13,343 nt of DNA from Spirogloea muscicola (lineage: Eukaryota; Streptophyta; Zygnematophyceae; Spirogloeales; Spirogloeaceae), in NCBI GenBank assembly GCA_009602725.1, contig WELB01000140.1:382531-395873 (forward strand), read 5' to 3'. Under the pieces are notes generated by a model, which saw only the letters and a program-made list of their open reading frames with translations, was not told the DNA's origin and did not search any database. Positions within the stretch are counted from its first letter, which is position 1. Each line of letters opens with the position of its first letter. The position numbers were made by a program, and so were the translations under genes. This document shows positions 1 through 11,400 of this stretch, piece by piece.

Positions 1-27
1 CCCCCCCCCCGGGCGCGGTCGGTGCAG
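1..27. other. Left edge: poly-C run and a likely intron end
   Basis: Ten C residues open the window, followed by GC-rich sequence to a possible acceptor, ggtgcag, at 21-27. The rest of the CesA gene (start codon, zinc finger) is not present. The homopolymer may be an assembly-end artefact. Confidence 0.5.
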
Positions 28-3000
28 CCGGATGGACAGGCATACGAGCAGAATGGCTTTGGCAGCACAGGGAGCCTGGCCACAGAGGGTGGGCCGGCCC
101 CTGCCAAGCGCGGCAGCGCTGCTGCGGTGCACCCCGTGGCTTTCCCACAGTCGCCGGAGCCAGAGTTTGCAGGCGCTGAGCAACTGACAGGCATCAATGG
201 ACGGTCCCATGGTACAGTGCGGCCGTGCTCCTGTCATTGAAATTTTTTGCTCTGTGCGAGCACTATCAGCACCGCCGCGTGCCAGTCTGCCAGGGGCTCG
301 ACCCTCACAGTCATGGTTTGATGAGCGGCTCGCTGGCCTGCTCTTCAGCTTGACGTGGGTTGGTGGTGCGGTGCACAGGATCGCCGGGCCGTGAACCACA
401 GACGAATGAGGAGCGTGACCTGGCCAACTATGGCTATGGAGACATTGCCTGGAAGGACCGCATCGATTCATGGAAGCAGCGGCAGCAGAAAATGGGGGTG
501 AGCACTGAGCGCCGCTGTAGACGCGGCCTTGTCTCTGGTTGACTGATGTTTAGGGCGCTCCCAAAGCTGCCGCCCGTGCCTCCGACTCATGCTGGCAGCA
601 ATCTCGCGGCCGGGTGGCGGCAGATGGCGATGACTGAGGGTAACAACCTTGACGATGGCAATGGAGAAGGTGACGATCCGGAGGACCCTGCCGGCATTGG
701 AAAGCCGCCTTCGTGAGTTTCAAATGCTCATCCTTTGATACTTTCCTTCATCAGTGCAAAGCTTTCTCTCCTTTCTTTGGCCACGTGCTTTGTTGCAGGT
801 CAACCTCTCCGCGCCAGACTGTTCCATCACCTGTCAATGAGTTACGCCATTGCGTGCTCCATGGTGTGATGTCATCAGCAAATAGCTTATTGCACAGCAA
901 CTAGCTTGTGTTCGTCAAGCAAAGCAGAGGACATTGACCTGCTAAGGCGAGCTGGCACTTTGCAGGGTTGATGAGGGCCGGCAGCCACTGTCGCGCAAGG
1001 TGGACTTTCCATCAGCACTCATCAACCCCTACCGTGTGTGTGTCGCGCTGCGCCTCGTCATCCTGGGGTTCTTCTTCCGGTACCGCCTCACCAATCCCGT
1101 GCACAACGCCTACGGCCTCTGGCTCACGGCTGTCATCTGCGAGCTCTGGTTCGCCTTTGCCTGGATCCTCGACCAGGCGCCCAAGTGGATGCCTGTGAAT
1201 CGTGAGACGTACCTTGACCGTCTACAATTGAGGTGACAATTATACTTGATCCTTTGTATAGCAAGTAGGTAGGAATTCGACTACGAGTTTCTATTCCGTG
1301 CAACTTTCAGTTTTGGTGCTTTGCAAGAAGCGTCCTGGTTGTCCTGGCGGTGCTGATGTCAGCCCGGCGCCGTGCCACCAGGTACGAGAAGGACGGGGAA
1401 TCGCAGCTGGCGCCTGTCGACATCTTTGTCAGCACTGTGGACCCTCTCAAGGAACCGCCGCTGGCAACAATGAACACCATACTTTCCATCCTGGCAATGG
1501 AGTACCCTGTTGATAGGCTCTCGGTCTATGTCAGGTAGTCGGCAATACCCAAACCTCTGGCTGCACAAATCTGTTGCAGGGATCAGCAGCTTGAGCTTTA
1601 CACCCTTGCATGCAGGATTGCCAAGCTCATCATCAAATAGTGCTGACAGTAGAGTGGGTTTTGCGGCTCCTGCTCGCAGCGACGACGGCGCCTCCATGCT
1701 TACATTTGAGGCCCTGTCAGAGACTTCAGAGTTTGCGCGCAAGTGGGTGCCATTCTGCAAGAAGTACAATGTTGAGCCTCGCGCACCGGAGGTCTACTTT
1801 GTCCAAAAGCTTGACTACCTCAAGGACAAGGTGCAGCCTACGTTCGTCAAGGACCGGCGAGCGATCAAGGTAGTTACCAGCTGCCAGGGTGGCCGGGAGG
1901 CTGAGCTCTTCCTTGCTCGTCCCACCGTGGACTTGAGAATATCTCTGATGATGCGCATGGCTGTTGAGACGGAGGTGCTCAGACCAATGTGCCCAATCTT
2001 GGCGGCTCGCAGAGGGAGTACGAGGAGTGGAAGGTGAGGATCAACGCCATCGTGGCCAAGGCCGCCAAGGTCCCTGAGGAGGGGTGGACCATGCAGGACG
2101 GCACACCCTGGCCAGGCAACAACAACCGTGACCATCCTGGGATGATACAGGTGCACATCAAACTCTTGACTGTGGACATGCCTGACTTGCCAAACTGGTA
2201 CGAGCTTGTCAATTCTGCTCATTTGAGTTGGTTTGCAGGGCATGGGAGGGGTAAAGTGGTAGGCTGTCATCTATTGATCACTGATAATGTACCGGATTCT
2301 TGGTTGCTCTCCGCAGGTGTTCCTGGGGGCCAGCGGTGGCCACGACGCGAGTGGGCAGGCCCTGCCAAGGCTGGTGTATGTTGCCAGGGAAAAGCGACCG
2401 GGCTACAATCACCACAAGAAGGCCGGCGCCATGAATGCACTTGTGAGTGATGCATGGGCGTGCACAGGCCATAAGCAGCAGCTATGACTTCTGCAGATGC
2501 TTCTCATAGCATGAAGTGCGTCTGGCATGCCCTGTGCTGCTGCAGATACGAGCAATGTCAAGGACAGCAGCAGGCTTGCCTCATTGTGCTTTGTTGGTGA
2601 ATCTCCACACAGGTGCGAGTATCTGCAGTGCTGACTAACGCCCCCTACATCCTCAACCTCGACTGCGACCACTACATCAACAATTCGCGGGCAGTTCGCG
2701 AGGCCATGTGCTTCATGATGGATCCAGCCCTGGGGCGGCGCGTCTGCTTTGTCCAGTTCCCGCTGCGTTACGATGGCATTGACCGCTCTGACAGATATGC
2801 CAATCACAACACGGTCTTCTTTGACGTACGCCTCCTCCTTCCCTCCCAGACTCCAGTACACTTACCAACTCTGCCCACGTGAAGCCACTAACTGTGTTGC
2901 TGTTTGAAGCTTTTGAGTCTGCATCAGCAGTGACCTTACCTAAGCACTTGTCAGGTTGTTTACAGCTGAGCACTCTGTTGGCACCTGCGAGCAGATCAAC

Positions 3001-4844
3001 CTTCGGTGCCTGGATGGCATCCAGGGCCCCGTGTATGTCGGAACGGGGTGCTGCTTCCGGCGGCAGGCCCTGTACGCATACAGCGCACCGCTGAAGAAGA
3101 AGAAGAAGGCCAAGCCAAGGAGCAGCCTGGCCAGCTGTTGCTTGAGCCTTCTCTGCTGCTGCAGAGGAAGTTCACGGACGAGCGGCGTGGCTATACCGCT
3201 GGATGGAAAGGGAGGCAAGGAGCCCCGGAAGCAGAAGGCAGACAAGGATCAGAACGAGCTGCCCATCTTCCAGCTTGATGACTTCGATGCAGGTACACGC
3301 TTTTTCTGGTGCCTATGACAGGCAATAGCAGCTTGTCATGAGAACTTTCATGGAGAAGACCTTTGGCTTTGGTTGTTGGTAGTGGTCAACTCGCTGAAGT
3401 CCCCTTGTATGATGCATGCAGGTGATGAGGAGGAATTTGACAGCCTGATGGCCATCAAGCGCTTCGAGCGGCGCTTCGGACAGTCACCGGTCTTCGTTTT
3501 GTCCACATTCCATGAGGATGGTGGCAATGTGACGACCAGCAATCCGAGCTCCATTCTCAAGGAGGCCATACACGTCATTTCGTGTGGGTATGAGGAGAAG
3601 ACGGAGTGGGGCAAGGAGGTCGGATGGATATACGGACCCGTGACAGAGGACATCCTCACAGGCTTCAAGATGCATGTGCGCGGTTGGCGAAGCATTTACT
3701 GCATACCAGACAGGCCGGCCTTTAAGGGCTCCGCTCCCATCAATCTTGCGGACCGCCTTAACCAGGTCCTTCGGTGGTCCCTTGGTTCTGTGGAGATTTT
3801 CCTATCCAAGCACTGCCCCATCTGGTTTGGCTGGGGCTCTCGTCGCCTCAAGCTGCTCCAAAGGGTTGCATACATCAACACCGCCATCTACCCATTCACC
3901 TCGCTCCCCCTGGTCACATACTGTACGCTGCCGGCAGTGTGCCTCCTCACAGATAAATTCATTGTACCCCAAATTGGGGACCTGGCATCAATCTGGTTCA
4001 TAGCGCTCTTCCTTTCCATTCTGGCGACGGCCATCTTGGAGATGCGGTGGAGTGGTGTTGGCTTGGAGGAGTGGTGGAGGAACGAGCAGTTCTGGGTGAT
4101 TGGGGGTGTCTCCAGCCACCTCTATGCTGTTATGCAGGTAGAGGACTTACAACATGTTGTCTTACTACATAAGCACATTACCTCCCTTCTCCGTCTTGTT
4201 CACATAGATTGCTTGTGAAGCATTCCGTGGCTTAGCCCTTCCAGATCAACACCACCTACATGCTTAAGCTTGTCACACTTACCCTGCTTATGCTATATGA
4301 GCAGGGCCTCCTAAAGGTGCTGGGCGGCATAGACACTCACTTCACTGTCACTGCTAAAGCTGCCGAGGATAACGAGTTTGGTGAGCTCTACGCTTTCAAG
4401 TGGACGGCTCTCCTCATCCCCCCAACCACTCTCCTGATCATCAACATCGTGGGCATTGTGGCGGGCATTGCTAATGCAATCAATAACGGAGTCGGAAGCG
4501 GGACAAATGCCTGGGGCTCACTCCTTGGAAAGCTCTTCTTTGCTTTCTGGGTCATCTTCCACTTGTACCCTTTCCTAAAGGTGCGGTTGCTGGCCCTCTT
4601 GGCGCTCCCAACTGCCAAACTGCACCATTGCATTGCATCCTCGGAAGATTTATGGTTTCGGCCTTATGTGAGTGACTTGTGGTGGTGGCAGGGGCTGATG
4701 GGCAAGCACAACCGTACGCCGACTATTGTCATTGTATGGGCGGTGCTCCTTGCTTCAGCCTTCTCGCTTCTTTGGATCCATATTGACCCGTTCCTGCCAA
4801 AGTACGATGGTCCCATTCAAAGCCAGTGCGGCATCCGCTGTTGA
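28..4844 (+). CDS. CesA: Cellulose synthase A catalytic subunit (plant type), 5'-partial, multi-exon
   Basis: Polymerises UDP-glucose into beta-1,4-glucan at the plasma membrane as part of a cellulose synthase complex (family knowledge). Proposed exons: 28-211, 379-497, 624-712, 966-1232, 1382-1534, 1680-1869, 2013-2150, 2317-2442, 2613-2825, 2995-3292, 3422-4137, 4305-4580 and 4692-4844. All introns are GT-AG (111-253 bp), and the join gives 973 residues in one frame. Visible in order: the [11 protein letters not shown] pre-membrane motif (exon 379-497); two membrane helices (exon 966-1232); SDDG with the first catalytic Asp (split codon at 1534/1680); the plant-conserved region (2013-2150); DCD (exon 2613-2825); the class-specific region with a Lys run and Cys cluster (2995-3292); TED (about residue 667) and QVLRW (about 707) in exon 3422-4137; then five to six more helices; FTVT; and the typical end QCGIRC before TGA. 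The N-terminal zinc finger is absent, presumably left of the window. The first exon (28-211) and its junction to 379 are the least certain part; an acceptor at 401 is an alternative. The residues expected for catalysis are all present. Confidence 0.96.
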
Positions 4845-5428
4845 GCTCTTAAGGAGCTCTAAGCCTAGCATATTTATGCATTGTCCCATATCCAGCTTCT
4901 ATTTACGACAGGCATGTCAAGCCCAAGAGGCGTATGCCAAACCAAAGAAGAGTGTCAGGTGACACACTGCATGCGAACCAAGAGCCAGGGTCACAGACTA
5001 AGTCTGCCTCCTTAGAGAAAAGCCCAAGTCCTGTTGGGCCGATGTACTAGTGTGGAACTCCACATTGAACAGCTTGAATCACTTGTTATTCATTAGCAAG
5101 TGGAGCTCCCGCTCGCCTTGTGCATATCAATACCCAATGCTGCAAGTTCAGGTGCGGGCTTGTTTGCTAAAGATCTAGTCTGTCTGCTAGTGAATAATTG
5201 TAGTTTACTTGAAGCAGTACTCTGAAAGAAGCTGAGCGGGCAAGGCATACAAGGATACCTCCGCTTGCTAGGTAGTTATACAGGCAATCGTTGCATCCGC
5301 CATTTTCATGCTTAGCAAAGGCTGTGTAGACTGCCATCTAGAAGGTGGTGACTTCAACAGATGAAAGAATGAGAATGTACAATGCAACGGACAATAGCTG
5401 GCCACACTTGTAGCCACCTGCCCGCTTG
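4845..5428. other. Convergent intergenic gap (3' flanks of CesA and the golgin)
   Basis: A 584-bp stretch between the CesA stop (plus strand) and the golgin stop (minus strand), more AT-rich than its surroundings. It should hold both 3' UTRs. I see no coding similarity, RNA gene, transposon end, AATAAA, or the TGTAA poly(A) signal typical of chlorophyte algae. The only structure is a few short inverted repeats. Confidence 0.8.
5051..5064. repeat. Short perfect inverted repeat in the intergenic gap
   Basis: TGTGGA-AC-TCCACA is a 6-bp stem with a 2-nt spacer. A second weak pair, CACTTG...CAAGTG, lies just downstream (about 5079-5101). Both are small enough to be chance, and no function is claimed. 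Confidence 0.3.
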
Positions 5429-8400
5429 CTAGCTTGCTTCTCCTGGGCCGTCTTCGTCAGCCCCTTGGTCTGTTTCTCTGTCATTGCCCCGTTCTGCAAT
5501 GCTGTCTAGAAGGTTTTCAACGTCTTCTCCCAGTTCCTCAAGCCTCGCTCGCAACTTCTCCACCTGCTCGTAGTAAAACATGACAAGTGACTTCAGTTGC
5601 ACTATCATGGAGGCATCAAAAGCAGGGCATGAAAGCTGGTGATCTTGTGCTCGGAGCTGCTCGAGTGAAATCATGCTCCTCACCTTGCTCTCCTCCTGGC
5701 CGAGGCAGACGAGGAGATCATTGAGCTCGGCCTCACTTTCAGCTCGGGCCTCTTCTCGTGCGGCTTCCAGATCCCCTTGCAATGGTGACTGACTTGCTGA
5801 AGTTTGGTCCTTCAATTCGCTTTCAAGCCGGAAATTGTGCTGCTCCAGAGTGTTGTAAGCATCTGACAGACCCTGCGCAATTGCAACAGCAATGCTGATC
5901 AAGCGGCAGCCTCATTTGCAAGAACATTGCCAGCATCTGCATGTTTAGAATCATATCATGCATGACAGAAGCACATGTGCAGTGCTCATGTGATCAGGTT
6001 CTTGTTACCTGCAAATCGGCCTCGTGCTTGAGCGCCAGTTGACGAAACTTTTCAACCTCACTCTGCAATATCAGTTGTTCCTCCCTGGCCGCCTGCAATG
6101 CTTGCTCAGTAGAAACCGACCTAGGTCACAGCATGCACCACTGCAAAAAGGTGACATCACACAGGCCCACTCCACCTGGTCTTCTGAACAAGTGAACGAA
6201 TCACAGAGGTCCTCACTATACCTGGGCAGCCTGATCAGCTGCAGAGAGTTGTTGCCTCAGTGCCTCTGCCTCAGCGTGAGCTGCAGACAACTCTGAATTG
6301 TGTAGTAGCCCCCTTCGAAGGCTCCGCTCATCCTCACTGGCCCCTCCTTCATGCTCTTTGTCTACCCCACGGGAGCCAACGAGCAGATTCTCGGCCAGTG
6401 CAGCATTCCTATCTCGCAGGTCCTACACGCGCACGCCCAGGTTACACTGACGTTTCAGCAGGTGTTGACTATGGCCTTCTTCTGAACGGATATATGATGC
6501 AGACTTACCCTCAATCCTGAACAAACAGTCAGGTGGAGAGAGACCTGCAGCTCGTGAGATTGTTTCTGAAGCAGTGACTTGAGCCGAAATGCATAGGCCT
6601 CCTGCGTCTCGCCATTCTTCAAGCTGAGCTCGACCGAATCACCATGTGCAGACCCACCGCGTGGCCGGGCAAAGAGCTCGACTATCCTTGCCCTGACCTT
6701 CTCCTCAAGCTCTGTGATAAGCTGGATAAACTCTGCGTCGTAGAAGGTTGTAATCAGAGGCTCAACATCGGGTGACGTGACCTGTGAGGCCCGCTGATCC
6801 CCAGCCGCAGCGGCTGCGGCAGTCGCCCGCGTGAGTGGCTGAGGCAAACGTGGACCCGAGGAAGCTGAGGAGAAGAGGGCGGAGTCCCTCATGTCCTGCC
6901 ACCTTCCAAAGTAGGTGGACAACCCAACTCTCTGGTTGATGATGTCGACCACAGTGGCAGCATCAGTGGCTCCAGCAGCGTCACTCTCATTGAAAACCAC
7001 GCAGGTGCCAATGAGGACTGCTGCCAAGCCAGCAACGTGTATGCTTGCCTGGCTCCCGCTACTACCTGGCAGTATCCAGCACACTGCATTGGATGAGGCG
7101 CGTAATGAAGTAGTTGCCAGGAGAATTGTTTGTGTGGAACAGCATTCTCAGCATGGCATGGCATGACCATGGAGACTTGAGTACCCTTGCGCAGGTTAGC
7201 GCTTGTACCTGTTAGCTCTACCAAGTAAGGCAAGTGCTGGGGTTGCCCAAGGAAAGTGGATACAGCACGTGGGCAGTCAGCCAGCCAGATTGTCAGGAGC
7301 CGGAGCAAGACCGGCTGGAGCCATGCATCACCACCACCTGGTGAGACAGCAGCCAGGTGGCGCATTATCTGTGGCAGCAACAACTCAGGTGGTGCAAGCC
7401 TTGACGAGGGGACCTCCAATGGCATGCTTAACACCTGCACATTCACATTCATGAACCATTTCATCATGTCATCGGGCACGAGAAGAGGAAGAAGCCAGAA
7501 AATGCCTGTACATATTACGTTTAGCGATTGAGGAATCAGCCTATCTTGGTCCTGTATACTTGTCTGACGTTGAAAATAACTAGTCTGCTGATGAGGCTCT
7601 CAACTTCATCAAGCCTAGTCATGCTTAGTCTCTGCATGTTCTAGGTCATGGCCCAGGAGGGTCCATGTAGCATGCTACTGCCTGGTGATCTAGGCATCAT
7701 CGAAGATCTATGCAAATGCCGCTGCATGCGGTCTATGCGGATAAAGGTCAATGGACCAATTATTGGTGAGCTCACCAGTTCTTTGCAGTCTTTGTTGCCT
7801 GATAGAATATGTGAAAGAGTTGCTGCAGCTCGGCAGCCCACCTGACAACAGCCCCCTCAAAAGTGCATCAGCTATGGAGGCAAGCTATGACGTGAAGACA
7901 ACAATATGGGACTGCTCTTTTGCATCTGCTCAACTAATGTCAAGGGCCGCACCACAAGGTCAATGCGTCCATCAGAACCTCTTAGTGCCTGCAAGAGGAG
8001 ACTGCACAACAACAGTAGACGACAAGTTCAGTAGCAACATTCAGTGCATCGTATTATGCTTGTACCATGTGAATAGAACAAAGACTTCTGATGACTTTAC
8101 ACAAATTGCAAATCTAAGCTGTAGAAGAAGCCATTGTCTTCTCAGTAGTACCTGCCAAATGACGCCGGCGGTACATCTGTCTTTGTGTCAGTGGAGTAGG
8201 TCGGAGCAGATGAAGGAGGTCTTAGAGGAAGAGGTGTGAGTGTGCTGGCAAGCATGCTCTGACCCTCAGGGTTGTCCTGTTTATGTACAACAGTGGCACA
8301 AAGAAATGAGGACGGCCCTCTCTATACAATTCCACATGCAAGTCATGTAACTTGAAGGTGGCTGACCTATGCGTCGGCAGCAAACGGTTCCTTGTATAGC

Positions 8401-11400
8401 ACAGTTGCCAAAAAGGATGGTAGCACCTGGCAGAAGCACTTTATCAAATGCTCGGCTGCTGCAGCTTCTTGCGCATCCTGAGCCTGGAGGGCAACTTTCA
8501 GGACTCTCTGAAGTGCTGCTTCCTGGTGGGGCTCTTCTCCGACCACTGCGCTGCCCAAGATGTCCCGATTGGCCGTATGATGCATGACAAGGTCCCCAAT
8601 GTCTCGTAATGCCTATCACAGGGCCACATTCAAAGGCAGGTAGGTAGTGCCTCATTATCCTGTGTGTGTCTCATGCATCCTGATATATGTCAAGCCCGTC
8701 AACTCGAGCTCACCAGCAAACCATCAGAAGCCAAGAGACCTTGCCTGTGAGCGGACAGCGAGAGAGACCACACCCTCCTCCACAGCGATAGCGAGAAGTA
8801 CTTCCAGGAGTTTGTTCTGCGACAGAGCAGACAATCTTGATCAAATAGCAGCGTAAACAACTCTTAGATTCAAGAGCTTGAACAAATAGCAGCACAAACA
8901 ACTCAGATTTGAAAGCTTGCTTGAGATCCTCAAGAAAGCAGATATATCCACACTGAGGCAAACACAGTATCTAAAAGCCAGATGATAGTGAGCTGAATTT
9001 ATACCTGAACAAGCAAAGTCTGGTTGGCAATGACATTGGTATCTTTGCTACGCTCCACGGAGGTCGATGGGGCTAGAAGCAGCGCCACTATCTCAAGTCC
9101 ACACAGCAGGTTTGCAGCCTGCAACAGAGTTGCTCCTTCTTGTTCAATTGCAATACAGCGAGACCATTGTGAGAGTACTGAATGCACAACACTGCTCATC
9201 AACCTGTACCAGACATTGTTGTCTGGTGCACTGACTTCATTTCATCCATGGACCCACTAACACAGGGTTGTCATCATTGCACCTTTTGTCTCGAGACGGC
9301 CTTCCCAGAACCTTTGCGAAGCTTCAACAGCGCTGGTATGTGGTGCAGTCCAATGGTTTCTCTCAGGTATACCTTCAGCAATTCGTCATTCAAGTACCTT
9401 GACATCACTAAGAGCTGGAATAGTATCACTCAAGCAGACGCTAGTGGCAGCAGGGCTGATGAGCACCTATATACTTGCTCTGCTTCCTCACCTGATTGGA
9501 GGAGTTTCCTCGAACAAGGTTGTTCAGCAGTTCTATAGAGTCCTGCAATGTAGGCAACACGGCACACTTGATACCAAAAGTCCAGGCTGGAGTCAATCTG
9601 ACATCCCTGTGCATTTTGAAACCACCAGAGCAGGCCAGATAACAGCAATTCAATGTGAGCAAACACCTACTTGTACAATGATGCCTCCATCTGCTGAACC
9701 TTCCTCTCTCATTATGTTGAAGAGCCGATCAAAAGCCCCCTCGAAGACAATAATCTTCTGAATCTCCTGCTTAAAGACACAAAGGCAGGCACATGCTGTA
9801 AGACCCCAATGTGCACATGTAAATTATGCTACTGGCATCCTGCTGGTGGAATGTCATAACCGCCTGTGGTCGTAGCCGCAGCCGCTTGAAGAGCAAGAAC
9901 AGGTGTAGGATGAGAGGAGCTGCCAGCTGACCTCTGCTGAACGCGTGAGATTGATGAGAAGCAGCAGGGTCTCATTCCGAATGACCTGCAACTTGGTTAC
10001 ATGGTCAGCTCATCGCATGCCTGGGCACGTGCATCATTACCGGCAATCGAGGTACACAGGAACAACTGGCTGCTGTCTATAGGCAAGAGCCCACCTCACG
10101 CTCCAGCATCATGTCCATGAGCCTTGTGACGCCTTGGGGGGTAGCCAATATTGCTTCCTGCACACTGGGGCAGCCACACTGAATTTGGATGCACGAAGCA
10201 GACTGCTTCAAGAACACCTTCGACCTCGAAGAGATTGTCTTAGCCGACTTACCTGTACTGCTGGCAGCCATTCATTGTCATCTTCGAGTCTACTATGGGC
10301 AAGTGCAAAGGGCAGGCTGTGCGTGCTATACCGGCCTGGGCAGCTGCTGAGGAGGAGCGTCAGCAGCTGCACTGTGTGGTACCGGACATAGAAGTCCTCC
10401 TCCTCCTGAGCAACCCCCAATGGATGATGCCCTGCTCAGCCACCATCTTCCCATGCCAAGGGCAACGACAAGGTGGCCTTCGTGCACGTCATCCACAAAG
10501 CAGTGGCAGAGGTGGGTTCATGCCAGGAGGCTGAGAAGGACTGCGATGCTGTGCGGCTCGCGCGAGAAGAGCTCGCAGTTGAGCTTCCCCGGCTGCAACT
10601 GCTCCTCCTTGCTGAGCCCAGGCACCACCTGCAAACCGTTGATGAGCGCCTCCAAGGCTCCCCGCACCTACACACAAATCGAGCAACAAGCACTGAATCT
10701 GTGGATGTGGAGGTCAGGCAGTAAGTCAGACGACTACCATTGCCACCCTCCAGCATATGAGCGAGCGCAATTCCTCATATTGTCCTTCTTGTCAGCAGTT
10801 CGTTGCCATCAGAGATTGGAACGAAACACACGGGCGTTTCTGACAGCAGTAATCACTGGAATTGCGGGCCGAACGCCCAGAGACGGGGCTAGCTACATTC
10901 GAGAGCGATGGAGCAAGCTCTGGCCACTGTGCAGGACTACCGATTGTGCGGGCACGATGTGGACGGGCCTGCACGAAGCACTGGCTAAGGAGCAGCAGAC
11001 ACAGGGCAAGGCCAGAGCGGCTGGCCCAGCTGAAGGGTTGAAGTCGGAACCAGGTGCACAAACCATCTCTATGTCGTCCCTCTCTTCCTTGAGCACATCA
11101 CTGAGGACAGGAAAGCCTGCATTGGCCGTCGTGCATGCATCAGTTCCTCGAGCGAGGCAAAAGCTGGATATGTCCTGCATGCGGTCACAGGCTTCTGCTG
11201 GGCGGTGGATCGTGCAAGCAAGATGAGGCCTAGGCCAATGGCGTGCGCGAGCCGATGGCCACAGGGTCCGAGCTGGAGGCCGAGACCAGGGGGCGCGAGG
11301 CCGGGGGCGAGGCGCGCCGTGCAAGGCCCTCACCCATGGTCCCAAATGCCAGCTGCGCAGCGCGGCTGTCGCCGAGCAAGTTGCGGAGCTCGGCCATGGC

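Noticed and set aside
713-965. Extra small exon inside the 253-bp CesA intron
   Set aside because: No segment resembles CesA, and the direct join [15 protein letters not shown] fits the family with a split Ser codon.
3373-3421. Upstream extension of the long CesA exon ([15 protein letters not shown]...)
   Set aside because: These residues are intron 3293-3421 read through. Splicing with phase 1 gives [12 protein letters not shown], matching the family.
4138-4304. CesA frame continuing past VMQ, and [20 protein letters not shown] before GLLKVL as an extra membrane helix
   Set aside because: The family reads SSHLYAxxQGLLKVL without a gap, and the interval has clean GT-AG ends, so it is a 167-bp intron.
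4842-4861. GAGCTCTTAAGGAGCTC as a transcription terminator at the CesA stop
   Set aside because: It is an imperfect short palindrome. Hairpin-plus-T terminators are not expected in a nuclear gene of this type.
10321-10332. 42-nt micro-intron from the golgin exon 6 donor to an acceptor at about 10290
   Set aside because: It is shorter than known plant introns, and a 167-bp intron with the same donor gives an exact family match.
10420-11226. Plus-strand open frame of 268 codons
   Set aside because: It lies antisense to golgin exons and introns that match the family exactly. Its translation is low-complexity and resembles nothing I know.
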